The notes: generated by a model from the letters alone, not told the origin. A stretch of DNA of 18,712 bases from Actinobacteria bacterium UBA5975 (GCA_002430075.1 DJBN01000016.1:2077-20788), one strand, 5' to 3'; counted from the first letter of the stretch, positions 7,500-15,492 are shown. A program made the numbers and translations.

Positions 7500-7979
7500 A
7501 TGGTCAAAGAAGTTGGACGCAAGCTCATCGCACAGAATAAGAAGGCTCGACATGATTTTTCTATAGAGGACGTTTATGAATGTGGCCTCGTTCTTATGGG
7601 AACAGAGGTTAAATCTCTACGCGCAGGTCGTGCTTCGCTGATCGATGGTTTTGCCATGGTAGAAAATGGTGAACTTTGGTTACATGGAGTTCATATTCCT
7701 GAATACACAGAAGGTACATGGACTAACCACACTCCACGACGCAAGAGAAAGCTACTAGTTAATAAGATCGAGCTTCGTAAAATTGCTGCACGTACGAAAG
7801 ATTCAGGCATAACGCTGGTTCCATTGCAGCTCTATTTTAAAGATGGCAAGGCCAAGATTGAAGTCGCTATTGCTAGGGGCAAGAAAGCCCACGATAAACG
7901 GAGCACTTTGATGGAGCAGCAGGCAACGCGTGAAGTTAACCGCGAACTATCGCGCCGCCAATCCGGAAAAGATTCCTAG
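7500..7979 (+). CDS. smpB: tmRNA-binding protein SmpB
   Basis: Protein of 159 aa that binds the tRNA-like domain of tmRNA and delivers it to ribosomes stalled on broken mRNA. Recognised by '[32 protein letters not shown]', '[18 protein letters not shown]' and a basic C-terminal tail '[11 protein letters not shown]' (written here in part only). A near-perfect Shine-Dalgarno (AAGGAGGTGA) precedes the ATG. It is separated from its partner RNA gene ssrA by 198 nt, the usual neighbour arrangement. Confidence 0.97.
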   Translation: MVKEVGRKLIAQNKKARHDFSIEDVYECGLVLMGTEVKSLRAGRASLIDGFAMVENGELWLHGVHIPEYTEGTWTNHTPRRKRKLLVNKIELRKIAARTKDSGITLVPLQLYFKDGKAKIEVAIARGKKAHDKRSTLMEQQATREVNRELSRRQSGKDS

Positions 7980-8027
7980 CGCAGAAGCCAATTCCACGCT
8001 TAATTTCTCTCTTGCTTAACTGTTGTC

Positions 8028-8033
8028 TATACT
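8028..8033 (+). promoter_or_regulatory. Possible -10 box in the smpB-ssrA gap
   Basis: TATACT is the best -10-like hexamer in the 198-nt gap between smpB and ssrA, about 145 nt before mature tmRNA. A second -10-like sequence, TAGTGT (8146-8151), would start transcription about 20 nt before the mature 5' end, with a weak TTGTCA at 8115-8120. I cannot tell which is used. No small ORF or tRNA is seen in the gap. Confidence 0.25.
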
Positions 8034-8149
8034 CGGTACATCGCTTAGATAGATCGAGCTGGCAGACAAGAATGCTCACTCCATACCTTCTAAGTAACCA
8101 ATCCACTCAAAGAATTGTCAATGGGTGAGTTCTCTAAAAATTACATAGT

Positions 8150-8171
8150 GTTGAAGAAATCGCTCTTCAAC
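8150..8171 (+). repeat. Perfect 8-bp inverted repeat just upstream of ssrA
   Basis: GTTGAAGA (8150-8157) and TCTTCAAC (8164-8171) are exact reverse complements around a 6-nt loop. The stem ends 6 nt before the inferred mature tmRNA 5' end. It could fold in the pre-tmRNA leader near the RNase P cut, or be a protein-binding site at the promoter. There is no U-tract after it, so it does not look like a terminator. Confidence 0.6.
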
Positions 8172-8177
8172 GTTCAC

Positions 8178-8545
8178 GGGGGTGAACGGTCTCGACTTTA
8201 GTTGTTGAGGCAGGGGAAGCGGGCCGAGGAAGCCGGGATGATCTCGTAAACCATGAAACCTGTGCAAAAATAACTGCAGACAACAGTCGCAGTGATTTCG
8301 CCCTAGCTGCATAAGCTAGTACCGAATCCGTCAGCCCGGGCGCGCTCTCGTCCCGGAACCTGGCGTCGCTAGAGAGCTCTTCATCGAGATAGCGTTGCGA
8401 ATATCTCGAGAGAACAGTTTCGCAAATGAGTTCGTTGAATACTTGTGTGTAAGAGATTCAGAACTGAGAAAACGATAAACGCACTACGCCCGTAGAAGCC
8501 CTGTTTTAATTCTGAAGGACCCGGGTTCGATTCCCGGCACCTCCA
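8178..8545 (+). ncRNA. ssrA: tmRNA (one-piece)
   Basis: The 5' end GGGGGTG (8178-8184) pairs with CACCTCC (8538-8544) to form the acceptor stem, with a G-U pair at the third position, the alanine identity element of tmRNA. Next to the 5' strand is 'AACGGTCTCGACTTT', a conserved tmRNA start. The T-arm is CCGGG-TTCGATT-CCCGG (8521-8537), followed by discriminator A8545. Position 8546 on reads CAA, so the CCA end is not encoded. The tag frame reads AKITADNSRSDFALAA from GCA 8264 to stop TAA 8312-8314; a resume at GCA 8276 would give the shorter ADNSRSDFALAA. The ALAA end is the standard ClpXP-type degron. It lies downstream of smpB as expected. Confidence 0.93.
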
Positions 8546-8578
8546 CAATGCACTGCGCGATAAGTGAGGCGAGGTTGA

Positions 8579-8593
8579 ATCAGCTTTGCTGAT
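8579..8593. terminator. Weak hairpin between ssrA and the DUF3039 gene
   Basis: ATCAGC and GCTGAT form a 6-bp stem around a TTT loop in the 72-nt gap between two converging genes. A T-run is missing on either strand, so it is a poor intrinsic terminator. It may still be the only structure ending tmRNA transcription. Confidence 0.25.
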
Positions 8594-8617
8594 AAAATCT
8601 CCACCATAGGCGCCAAC

Positions 8618-8932
8618 CTAACTCTCTTCTGGGCCCGGTCTTAAACCTGCAAAGATTTCTTTGCAGATAGGACAGACGGGATATTTCTGCGGATCGCGAG
8701 AAGGTACCCACTTCTTTCCACAGAGCGCACGAACGGCCTTTCCAGTAACGGCTGATTCAACAATCTTCTCTTTCTTTATGTAATGCGAAAATCGATCATG
8801 TCCGCCGTCATCTTCTTGCTCAACCGGCCTTGTGAGCGTATCTGTATCAGAGCTTGTTATCGGTCCATCAAGAGTTGGAAGGCCGCGATCGAAGATTCCT
8901 GCTCGAATCTCTCGATGATCATTCGATGTCAT
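8618..8932 (-). CDS. DUF3039 family protein, probable zinc-binding
   Basis: Small actinobacterial protein of unknown function. The family pattern is clear: 'DRFSHYIKKEKIVESAVTGK' then 'VRALCGKKWVPSRDPQKYP' then 'VCPICKEIF'. Using ATG 8932 the protein has 104 aa. Cys71, Cys87 and Cys90, perhaps with a histidine (His45 or His50), could bind one zinc ion. The ATG at 8932 is preferred over the TTG at 8953 or GTG at 8950. AATAAT (8944-8939 on the minus strand, 5 of 6 to TATAAT) ends six bases before it, the same leaderless spacing as other genes here. It is divergent from argF. The acidic N-terminal half is likely disordered. Confidence 0.85.
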   Translation of the reverse strand: MTSNDHREIRAGIFDRGLPTLDGPITSSDTDTLTRPVEQEDDGGHDRFSHYIKKEKIVESAVTGKAVRALCGKKWVPSRDPQKYPVCPICKEIFAGLRPGPEES

Positions 8933-8938
8933 AACCTC

Positions 8939-8944
8939 ATTATT
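8939..8944 (-). promoter_or_regulatory. -10 box of a leaderless DUF3039 promoter
   Basis: Reads AATAAT on the minus strand, followed by six bases (GAGGTT) and ATG 8932. It lies 27 bp from the divergent argF -10 box, so the two promoters are back to back. Confidence 0.4.
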
Positions 8945-8971
8945 ACGCACCAAGCGCTATTTATCACCCTG

Positions 8972-8977
8972 TAGAAT
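8972..8977 (+). promoter_or_regulatory. -10 box of a leaderless argF promoter
   Basis: TAGAAT followed by six bases (CTCCTA) and the ATG of argF at 8984. The same hexamer and spacing occur before trhO. No Shine-Dalgarno and no clear -35 box. Confidence 0.5.
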
Positions 8978-8983
8978 CTCCTA

Positions 8984-9922
8984 ATGAAAGACTTACTGCG
9001 CACTGAAGACCTATGCCGTGCCGATGTCGACCTTATCCTTGATACAGCGACAGAGTTTGCGAAGAACCCGCTCCGCTCCAACACGGCGTTGAGCAATAAG
9101 ACTGTTGCGATCTACATGACCAAGCCTTCTACCCGAACCCGACTTGCATCTGAAACGGCCGTGGCGCACCTTGGCGGGACCCCAATCTTTCTTCGCGGTG
9201 ACGATCTTCAGCTTGGGCGTGGCGAAACGATTTCGGATACAGCAAAGATCATCAGCGGTTTCTGTGATGCGCTGATTATCCGTACCTTTAAACAATCTGA
9301 TGTCGATGAGTTAGGGGCTGCGGCATCTATCCCAGTGATTAACGCCCTCACCGATGATGATCATCCAACACAATTACTTGCTGATTGGATCACTATCCAA
9401 GAAAAATTTGGAAACGATATTGCAGGTCGAAAATTTGTCTATCTCGGTGATGGAAATAATATGACTCACTCCTGGTTAATCATGGGCGCAATCATGGGAG
9501 CGCATGTAGTTGCAGCAACACCAGATGGAAAATGGGCACCCGATGCCGCAGTGGTTGCAAAGGCGAAGGCAATTGCAGTAAAAAGTGGCGCAACTGTTGA
9601 AGTGACTAATGATCCGGAAGGCGCAGCTCGCGGAGCATCTCTGCTTTATACAGATGTCTGGATGTCCATGGGAGATCCAGAAGCAGAACGGGCAGAGAAA
9701 TTTGCAGCCCTTTCACCCTACGCAATTACAGACCATCTCATGTCATTGACTGAGAAAGATTCCATCTTTATGCATTGTCTGCCCGCTCATCGTGGTGAAG
9801 AAGTTGCAGCTTCTGTGATTGATGGACCAAAATCTGTAATCTGGCGTGAAGCTTTTCATCGTCGGACGACGATTCAAGCACTTCTCTATCATTTAACCCG
9901 CGGAGAGCTCAAAGGAAATTAG
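8984..9922 (+). CDS. argF: Ornithine carbamoyltransferase
   Basis: Enzyme of 312 aa joining carbamoyl phosphate and ornithine to give citrulline, in arginine synthesis. Carbamoyl-phosphate motif STRTR lies at residues 49-53, 'HPTQLLAD' from 127, the ornithine-binding SMG loop at 228-230 ('VWMSMGD') and 'HCLPAHRGEE' from 264. The SMG and HCLP motifs separate it from aspartate carbamoyltransferase. Length is normal. No other arginine genes lie beside it, so it stands apart from any argCJBDGH-type cluster. Anabolic use is more likely than arginine deiminase catabolism because no arcA or arcC is near, but the window cannot settle this. Confidence 0.95.
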   Translation: MKDLLRTEDLCRADVDLILDTATEFAKNPLRSNTALSNKTVAIYMTKPSTRTRLASETAVAHLGGTPIFLRGDDLQLGRGETISDTAKIISGFCDALIIRTFKQSDVDELGAAASIPVINALTDDDHPTQLLADWITIQEKFGNDIAGRKFVYLGDGNNMTHSWLIMGAIMGAHVVAATPDGKWAPDAAVVAKAKAIAVKSGATVEVTNDPEGAARGASLLYTDVWMSMGDPEAERAEKFAALSPYAITDHLMSLTEKDSIFMHCLPAHRGEEVAASVIDGPKSVIWREAFHRRTTIQALLYHLTRGELKGN

Positions 9923-9987
9923 CTCCAGCCATTATTTTTAGAGCAAATTCTCAGCAATTTAAGGTGATAAGAATGAGCGCCCCCTAG

Positions 9988-9993
9988 TACTCT
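9988..9993 (+). promoter_or_regulatory. -10 box of a leaderless pntAA promoter
   Basis: TACTCT followed by seven bases and ATG 10001, with no Shine-Dalgarno. It would drive the three-gene transhydrogenase operon. Confidence 0.42.
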
Positions 9994-10000
9994 TGCGCGC

Positions 10001-11146
10001 ATGAGAATTGCCGTTCCTAGAGAAATCCGAGATGGTGAAAAGCGTGTAGCGCTCGTGCCAGATATCATCAATAAGTTAACCAGGTTAGGTTATGAAGTAG
10101 TTATTGAATCTGGTGCAGGTATTCATGCACAGGCAACCGATGATCTCTTCACTGCAGCAGGTGCAACTGTTCAGAACGGTGATGTCATTAGCGGTGCCGA
10201 CGTTGTTTTATCGGTGACATCCCTTACCCCGGCGCAGATTGGCACCCTTAAAAAGGGCGCGGTCACAATCTCTTTCCTTTCACCCGTTACGGCCGTTGAT
10301 TCCATCGATGCAGCAGCTAGTGCGGGAGTTACAGCTTTCTCTCTCGAGATGGTTCCACGAATTTCACGTGCACAATCTATGGATGCGCTCACCTCACAAG
10401 CCCTCTGCGCCGGATATCGCGCAGCCCTCGTTGGCGCCGAACTTTCTCCTCGCTTCTTCCCGATGTTGATGACAGCTGCAGGAACAGTCACACCAGCCCA
10501 GGTATTAGTTCTTGGAGCTGGCGTTGCAGGCTTGCAGGCAATTGCAACTGCGCGTCGACTAGGAGCGGTAGTAAGTGCCTACGATGTTCGTCCATCTTCT
10601 GCAGATGAAGTGAAATCCATGGGCGCAACATTTATCAATCTTGAACTAGAAGCCCTTGAAGGTGCCGGCGGATATGCGCGAGAGATGACTGAAGAGCGCG
10701 CTGCCAAGCAACGCGAACTTTTAACTCCGTATATTGCTAAATCGCATGTTGTCATTACAACTGCTGCAGTTCCTGGTCGCACAGCTCCGCGCTTGATGAC
10801 CGCTGCCATGGTGGATGCCATGGAGGCTGGAACAATCATCATCGATTTAGCTGCTGAAACAGGCGGAAATGTGGAAGGTTCAAAGCCTGGAGAAATTGTT
10901 TCAACTTCCAAGGGCGTTCAGATCTGGGGCGGCAAAGATGTGCCAAGCCAATTGCCATTTCATGCATCTAGCTTGTATTCACGTAACGTAGTCAATCTCT
11001 TAACGTTGATGACAACGCCTGCAAAAGATGGTGCAGCGCTCTCTCTCAACGTTGATTTCACCGATGAGATCATCGATAAGTCAGCGCTTACACATGCAGG
11101 AAACCGCCATACCCCTGGCGCCTCTGAGAAGGGAAGTGTTCAGTAA
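10001..11146 (+). CDS. pntAA: NAD(P) transhydrogenase subunit alpha part 1 (PntAA, NAD(H)-binding)
   Basis: Soluble 381-aa domain I subunit of proton-translocating transhydrogenase, which moves hydride from NADH to NADP+ driven by proton entry. The N-terminus 'MRIAVPREIRDGEKRVALVP' is diagnostic of the AlaDH/PNT family. The NAD-binding GAGVAG (residues 172-177) lies in a Rossmann stretch ending 'AYDVRPS'. 'AAVPGRTAPRLMTAAMV' near 255 is also typical. The protein lacks membrane helices, so the alpha subunit is split in the way known from Rhodospirillum rubrum. The last A of its stop is the first base of pntAB (TAATG). Confidence 0.95.
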   Translation: MRIAVPREIRDGEKRVALVPDIINKLTRLGYEVVIESGAGIHAQATDDLFTAAGATVQNGDVISGADVVLSVTSLTPAQIGTLKKGAVTISFLSPVTAVDSIDAAASAGVTAFSLEMVPRISRAQSMDALTSQALCAGYRAALVGAELSPRFFPMLMTAAGTVTPAQVLVLGAGVAGLQAIATARRLGAVVSAYDVRPSSADEVKSMGATFINLELEALEGAGGYAREMTEERAAKQRELLTPYIAKSHVVITTAAVPGRTAPRLMTAAMVDAMEAGTIIIDLAAETGGNVEGSKPGEIVSTSKGVQIWGGKDVPSQLPFHASSLYSRNVVNLLTLMTTPAKDGAALSLNVDFTDEIIDKSALTHAGNRHTPGASEKGSVQ

Positions 11147-11439
11147 TGGATGCACTAGCAGTCGTTACCATCTTCACGCTCGCAGTATTTGTGGGCTTTG
11201 AAGTTGTCTCAAAAGTATCGTCCACGCTTCATACGCCTCTTATGTCAGGTGCTAATGCAATCCACGGCGTCATTCTTGTTGGAGCAATCATCGTCGCCGA
11301 TCACAGCGAGAACAATCTAGAACTTGGGCTCTCACTGGTCGCAATTGTTCTTGCAACAATCAATATGGTGGGTGGATTTGTTGTTACAGATCGCATGCTT
11401 GAAATGTTTAAGCCTAAGAAGCAGGAGGAGAAGAAGTGA
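11146..11439 (+). CDS. pntAB: NAD(P) transhydrogenase subunit alpha part 2 (PntAB, membrane)
   Basis: Short 97-aa membrane subunit with three hydrophobic segments (about residues 3-20, 36-51 and 60-79). 'LHTPLMSGANAIHGVILVGA' is the conserved PNT membrane signature. It forms part of the proton channel with PntB. The C-terminus is charged (KPKKQEEKK) and contains the AGGAGG Shine-Dalgarno for pntB. The gene overlaps pntAA by one base and pntB by four (GTGA), so all three are likely translated together. Confidence 0.94.
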   Translation: MDALAVVTIFTLAVFVGFEVVSKVSSTLHTPLMSGANAIHGVILVGAIIVADHSENNLELGLSLVAIVLATINMVGGFVVTDRMLEMFKPKKQEEKK

Positions 11440-12845
11440 GTAGTACTCTCTATAGCCTCGTAGGTCTTGCCGCTGGCGTGGCATTCATCTTGGCTCTTAA
11501 GGGGCTCTCTCATCCAAAGACTGCCCGACGCGGAAATCTCATCGGCGCATTTGGCGCAACGGTTGCCACGCTTTCAGTATTTCTCTATGTAACTCCACCA
11601 CGCGATGGTGGCGCAGCGCACTCTCTTCCATTGCATAACTTCGGTCTTATTCTTGGAGCAATTGCAGTTGGTTTAATCATTGGAGTTCCAGCAGCTCGCA
11701 AAGTCGAGATGACTCAGATGCCACAACTTGTTGCACTCTTTAACGGTGTAGGAGGAGGCGCAGCAGCCCTTGTTGCAATCGTTGAATATATGAATCTTGG
11801 AGCTAGCGCTACAACTGCAGAAGTTATCTTCACCGTTTTCACTGTGGTCGTCGGATGCGTCTCATTCAGCGGTTCAATCATTACCTTTATGAAACTTCAA
11901 GAGCTTATGACAACCCGCCCCGTTGTATTTCCTGGCGGACGCTTTGTCATCGCTGCAACACTTGCTGCAATCCTTGGCGTTTCAGTCTGGGTTGTTGGAG
12001 CCCTCGGTACTACTCCACTACTTATCTTGGCTCTAATCTCTCTGCTCTTCGGTGTGCTCTTCGTACTTCCAGTCGGTGGCGCAGATGTTCCTATCGTCAT
12101 CTCACTCCTTAACGCCTTTACCGGTCTTACCGTTGCAGCAAGTGGATATGTACTCTCTTCAACGCTCTTGATTATTGCAGGAACTTTGGTTGGAGCCTCA
12201 GGAACAATCTTGACACGATTGATGGCAGAGGCGATGGGCCGTTCACTCTTTGGAACGCTTTTTGGCGCATTTACCGCCAAGCCTCAAGATGTTGCAGCAG
12301 CGGGTGAAGAGCGACCAGTTCGCACTGGCTCACCAGATGATGTTGCAATTCTTCTCAACTATGCCCGCCGTGTTGTTATCGTGCCTGGCTTTGGTTTAGC
12401 AGTTGCTCAAGCGCAACACACAGTGCGCGAACTTGCCGATTTGATGACCTCTAAAGGCATTGATGTTGCCTATGGAATTCACCCAGTCGCAGGCCGTATG
12501 CCAGGACATATGAACGTTCTCTTGGCCGAAGCAAGCGTTCCTTACGATCAATTAGCTGAGATGGATGAGATCAATCCAACCTTTGGCCAGACCGATGTTG
12601 CAATTGTTATCGGTGCAAACGATGTTGTGAACCCTGCAGCACAGACCACGCCTGGTTGCCCAATCTATGGAATGCCAATTCTTGAGGTAAGCAATGCGGC
12701 AAATATCGTCTTCCTTAAGCGATCAATGCGCCCTGGTTTTGCGGGTATCGAGAATGAACTTCTCTATGATCCAAAAACTATGTTGCTCTTCGGAGATGCC
12801 AAAGCATCACTGACTAAGGTTGTCTCGGCTCTTAAGGCTCTGTAG
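11436..12845 (+). CDS. pntB: NAD(P) transhydrogenase subunit beta (PntB)
   Basis: Subunit of 469 aa with a multi-pass membrane half (domain II, about residues 1-270) and the cytoplasmic NADP(H)-binding domain III at the C-terminus. Visible features are 'PQLVALFNGVGGGAAALVA' in the channel part, 'IVPGFGLAVAQAQHTVREL' opening domain III, 'HPVAGRMPGHMNVLLAEA' and 'IGANDVVNPAA'. The start is GTG, placed by an AGGAGG Shine-Dalgarno and overlap with pntAB. The operon supplies NADPH from the proton gradient. In light-using acI bacteria this could tie rhodopsin-made proton gradient to biosynthesis, which is inference. Confidence 0.96.
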   Translation: MSSTLYSLVGLAAGVAFILALKGLSHPKTARRGNLIGAFGATVATLSVFLYVTPPRDGGAAHSLPLHNFGLILGAIAVGLIIGVPAARKVEMTQMPQLVALFNGVGGGAAALVAIVEYMNLGASATTAEVIFTVFTVVVGCVSFSGSIITFMKLQELMTTRPVVFPGGRFVIAATLAAILGVSVWVVGALGTTPLLILALISLLFGVLFVLPVGGADVPIVISLLNAFTGLTVAASGYVLSSTLLIIAGTLVGASGTILTRLMAEAMGRSLFGTLFGAFTAKPQDVAAAGEERPVRTGSPDDVAILLNYARRVVIVPGFGLAVAQAQHTVRELADLMTSKGIDVAYGIHPVAGRMPGHMNVLLAEASVPYDQLAEMDEINPTFGQTDVAIVIGANDVVNPAAQTTPGCPIYGMPILEVSNAANIVFLKRSMRPGFAGIENELLYDPKTMLLFGDAKASLTKVVSALKAL

Positions 12846-12870
12846 TACGCAGAATTAGTTACCTTAAAGG

Positions 12871-13944
12871 TTAACTCTCTTGAAGGCCTGTCGGCGCGTT
12901 ATGCACGTCGAGAATGTCGGCAGCTTTGACATCGCCAGATAATTTATCTGTGCGAGGTAGCTTTTTATCGGAGTCAGTACTCTTGGCATCTTCTTTGTAG
13001 ATGGCAGGAATTGAACCGAGAAGGCCCTTCTGAAAATCTTCAAAAGCTTGCATAACTTCGCGCTTAGTATTCATAACAAATGGCCCCATCCACGCAACAG
13101 GCTCTTTAATTGGCTGACCACCAAGGATAAAGAGCTCCATCTGTGGAGATCGACTCTCTTGCGCATTGGCAGCGCGAACCACAATTGAACCGCCCTCGCC
13201 AAATACTGTCAGCTGCCCTGCTGATACTGGCCGTTGCTCTTCTCCAACAAATCCATGGCCAGACATTGTGTAGACGAGCGCGTTGTAATCTGCGCGCCAA
13301 GGAAGGCGTAGCTCGCCCCCTGGAGCGATTGTTGCGTGAATCAATGTAATCGGAGTCTGCGTTCTCCCTGGACCTACATGTCCATCTAGCTCGCCTGCGA
13401 TGATGCGAATAAGTGAACCGCCATCAGGGGATGAGAGAAGTGCAACATCGCCGGCGCGAACATCTTGATAGGCAGGCGGTAGCCATTTCTTTGCAGCAGG
13501 TAGGTTGACCCATAATTGGAAACCATGAAATAAACCACCAGAAAGAACAAGGTGCTCTGGCGGAGTTTCAATATGGAGAATTCCACCGCCAGCGGTCATC
13601 CACTGTGTACCGCCATCGGTAATTGTTCCACCACCACCATTAGAATCCTTATGATCGAAGATGCCATCAATAATGTATGTAACAGTTTCAAAACCTCGAT
13701 GCGGGTGCCAAGGAGTTCCCTTCGGTTCACCTGGCGCATATTCAACTTCACCCATCTCATCGAGATGGATAAATGGATCTAACTCAGCAAGATCAACGCC
13801 AGCGAATGCGCGACGAACAGGAAATCCTTCACCTTCAAAACCTTGAGGAGCAGTTGTAATGCTCTTTACTCGTCGTGCACCCAAGGGCGTAGCATCGCTA
13901 ATACGAGCAAGTACGGTGATATCGCTAACTGTTACAGCTGGCAC
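12871..13944 (-). CDS. Pirin family protein (cupin dioxygenase-like)
   Basis: Bicupin protein of 357 aa. The first cupin contains the metal-binding pattern 'WHPHRGFETVTYIIDG' (His80, His82) and 'HIETPPEH' (His124, Glu126), matching the His-His-His-Glu set of pirins. 'MSGHGFVGEE' and 'ILGGQPIKEPVAWMGPFVMN' are typical of the C-terminal pirin domain. Some pirins oxidise quercetin or act as redox regulators; the substrate here is unknown. It is longer than many pirins because of a charged C-terminal tail of about 60 aa. The GTG start follows an AGAAAGGGA Shine-Dalgarno. The stop nearly meets that of pntB, a converging gene. Confidence 0.9.
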   Translation of the reverse strand: MPAVTVSDITVLARISDATPLGARRVKSITTAPQGFEGEGFPVRRAFAGVDLAELDPFIHLDEMGEVEYAPGEPKGTPWHPHRGFETVTYIIDGIFDHKDSNGGGGTITDGGTQWMTAGGGILHIETPPEHLVLSGGLFHGFQLWVNLPAAKKWLPPAYQDVRAGDVALLSSPDGGSLIRIIAGELDGHVGPGRTQTPITLIHATIAPGGELRLPWRADYNALVYTMSGHGFVGEEQRPVSAGQLTVFGEGGSIVVRAANAQESRSPQMELFILGGQPIKEPVAWMGPFVMNTKREVMQAFEDFQKGLLGSIPAIYKEDAKSTDSDKKLPRTDKLSGDVKAADILDVHNAPTGLQES

Positions 13945-13987
13945 AGTATCCCTTTCTTGTAACTCCTATAAGTCCAATAAGCGCAAT

Positions 13988-14007
13988 GTAATTGAAGCTT
14001 CAACTAC
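13988..14007. promoter_or_regulatory. Palindrome upstream of the pirin gene, possible operator
   Basis: A 20-bp imperfect palindrome (9 of 10 base pairs match) with the perfect core TTGAAGCTTCAA (13992-14003). It lies in the 76-nt gap between the HNH gene stop and the pirin start, about 45 bp before the pirin GTG, where the -35 region of a pirin promoter would be. A two-fold symmetric site without loop suits binding by a dimeric repressor. Alternatively it may be a weak hairpin ending HNH-gene transcription; no T-run follows. Confidence 0.35.
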
Positions 14008-14020
14008 CTGCAACTTGGAG

Positions 14021-15346
14021 CTATATAGGTTCATGAATTGACCGTGCGGGAGTGAAGAATTCTTTTCCGAGTGGAGAGATCCACGTGCATGAGCCATCGG
14101 GAAAACTTTCAATTTTCCAGCCCCCATGTGTCTTTAATTGATGATGCCTTCGACAGAGCGCCCCAATATTTTCAGCTGAAGTCTGACCTCCAGATTCCCA
14201 ACTCTGTGCATGATCGAGGTCTGAAAGAAGCGCCGATCTTCGACAACCTGGGAAGCGACATGTTCGATCGCGGGCGATGAGAAAATCTTTCAAATGTTGA
14301 GGGGGTTCATAACTTTCGCGCCCGAAATCTAAGAGATTTCCGGTCTGTGGTTCGGTGATAAATCTCTTCCACTTTCCATCCGAGGCAAGGTGGCGAGCCA
14401 CAGATGCTGGAATTGCGCCGTAGCCTGCAAGTTGGCCAGGATTTTCAGCAAGACCAAGCAGAGTTGGAAGGTCGATGGTGACGTTAACGGTCAGCGGTCT
14501 GCGATGCGGAGTAACCGAGACAGTTGAATTAGCGAGGTAGGAAGCACAGATTGCAGAGAGAGCATCAGCGCGCTTCATATCCATAGTGCGCTTATCGCTA
14601 CTCGATAACTCAGCAGCCGAATCGCTCGTTTGGCTCTGCAGAATAAAGGCTTCAATAGAGTTCATAACTATCTGAGCATCAGCTGCCGGAAGGATTGCTA
14701 CAACAGTTGAGGTTCCATCTGGCTCGTTGTAACAGCTGACTCGTCGAAGCGCATGTGCTCGCTCTGTAACTTCTTCAAATTCTTCGGGCCCATATTTAGC
14801 GACCGCATTACGTACATGGTTTGCAACCTGTCCCGGAGTATGGAATTCTGCATAAGCAATTGCACGTGTTTCAATATCAAATATCACCGATTCAGGTGCA
14901 CCATCACGAATAGCCGCGGCAGTTTCACGGGCAATAACTGTTGCATGCGCGGATGAAATTTCTCCGGTGGCAAGGGCTGAACATGTATTAGGTAAATTGT
15001 TGACCAAGGTACGTGCAATATCTATCCGCGATTGCGCAGTTGCAGGTGCTAATCGAAGAGCGGTCGAAATATCTTCACGCTCTGCTTCATCAACGCCAGA
15101 AAGTGGCCCGCCGCCTTCGCTCGGTGAGCGCCCAGCAACTGCGGCAATCGCTCTTTGACGTAAGGCATAGAGCCATCCATCGTGGCGATCGAGGGCTGAA
15201 AGATAATCGATTCGATCACTTGCGTTAAGTGCGTAAGGATCAATCTGGGTAAGGCTCAGAAGAGATTGCGCACAGGGAATTGCGAAGAGTAGTTCGGCAA
15301 CTGTCGATGAGAGTTCGTCAACTACTACGAGCTTCGCTGTTGTCAT
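14021..15346 (-). CDS. DUF222 / HNH endonuclease domain protein (13E12-repeat type)
   Basis: Actinobacterial DUF222 protein with a C-terminal HNH nuclease domain, 441 aa from ATG 15346. The DUF222 part contains 'ARTLVNNLPNTCSALATGEI' and 'AHATVIARE', the usual helical signature. The HNH part has 'RDRTCRFPGCRR', 'DLDHAQSWESGGQTSAENI' and 'LCRRHHQLKTHGGW', so cysteines and active-site histidines look intact. The open frame runs to 15511, but that would overlap trhO. ATG 15346 fits the family N-terminus and has CAATAT six bases upstream. Function is unknown; such genes occur in many copies in actinobacteria and may be mobile, but no repeats or inverted ends are visible here. Confidence 0.85.
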   Translation of the reverse strand: MTTAKLVVVDELSSTVAELLFAIPCAQSLLSLTQIDPYALNASDRIDYLSALDRHDGWLYALRQRAIAAVAGRSPSEGGGPLSGVDEAEREDISTALRLAPATAQSRIDIARTLVNNLPNTCSALATGEISSAHATVIARETAAAIRDGAPESVIFDIETRAIAYAEFHTPGQVANHVRNAVAKYGPEEFEEVTERAHALRRVSCYNEPDGTSTVVAILPAADAQIVMNSIEAFILQSQTSDSAAELSSSDKRTMDMKRADALSAICASYLANSTVSVTPHRRPLTVNVTIDLPTLLGLAENPGQLAGYGAIPASVARHLASDGKWKRFITEPQTGNLLDFGRESYEPPQHLKDFLIARDRTCRFPGCRRSALLSDLDHAQSWESGGQTSAENIGALCRRHHQLKTHGGWKIESFPDGSCTWISPLGKEFFTPARSIHEPI

Positions 15347-15480
15347 GGATGGATATTGATGGGCGCCACTGACATAAGACCCTTGTAATAGAGAAATTGC
15401 TGCACATTGGGGATAAGTATTTTTACGAAGGTGGCTAACCGTGCGTAATGAGAGGGTTTTATTACTGACAGTAGCCGCGT

Positions 15481-15486
15481 TAGAAT
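15481..15486 (+). promoter_or_regulatory. -10 box of a leaderless trhO promoter
   Basis: TAGAAT followed by six bases (AGAGAT) and the GTG start of trhO. The same hexamer precedes argF at the same spacing. It supports GTG 15493 as the true start and argues against the long version of the divergent HNH gene. Confidence 0.5.
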
Positions 15487-15492
15487 AGAGAT

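Noticed and set aside
8513..8545. A tRNA gene suggested by GGTTCGATTCCCGGCACCTCC
   Set aside because: No anticodon or D arm lies just upstream. The 5' acceptor strand is 360 nt away and belongs to tmRNA.
12860..12878. Inverted-repeat-like GTTACCTTAAAGGTTAAC between pntB and the pirin gene
   Set aside because: The arms differ by an inserted base and there is practically no loop or T-run, so it is not a convincing terminator. It also overlaps the pirin stop codon.
14071..14280. 69-aa plus-strand frame opposite the HNH domain
   Set aside because: It is antisense to the conserved HNH motif region and has no ribosome binding site or recognisable sequence.
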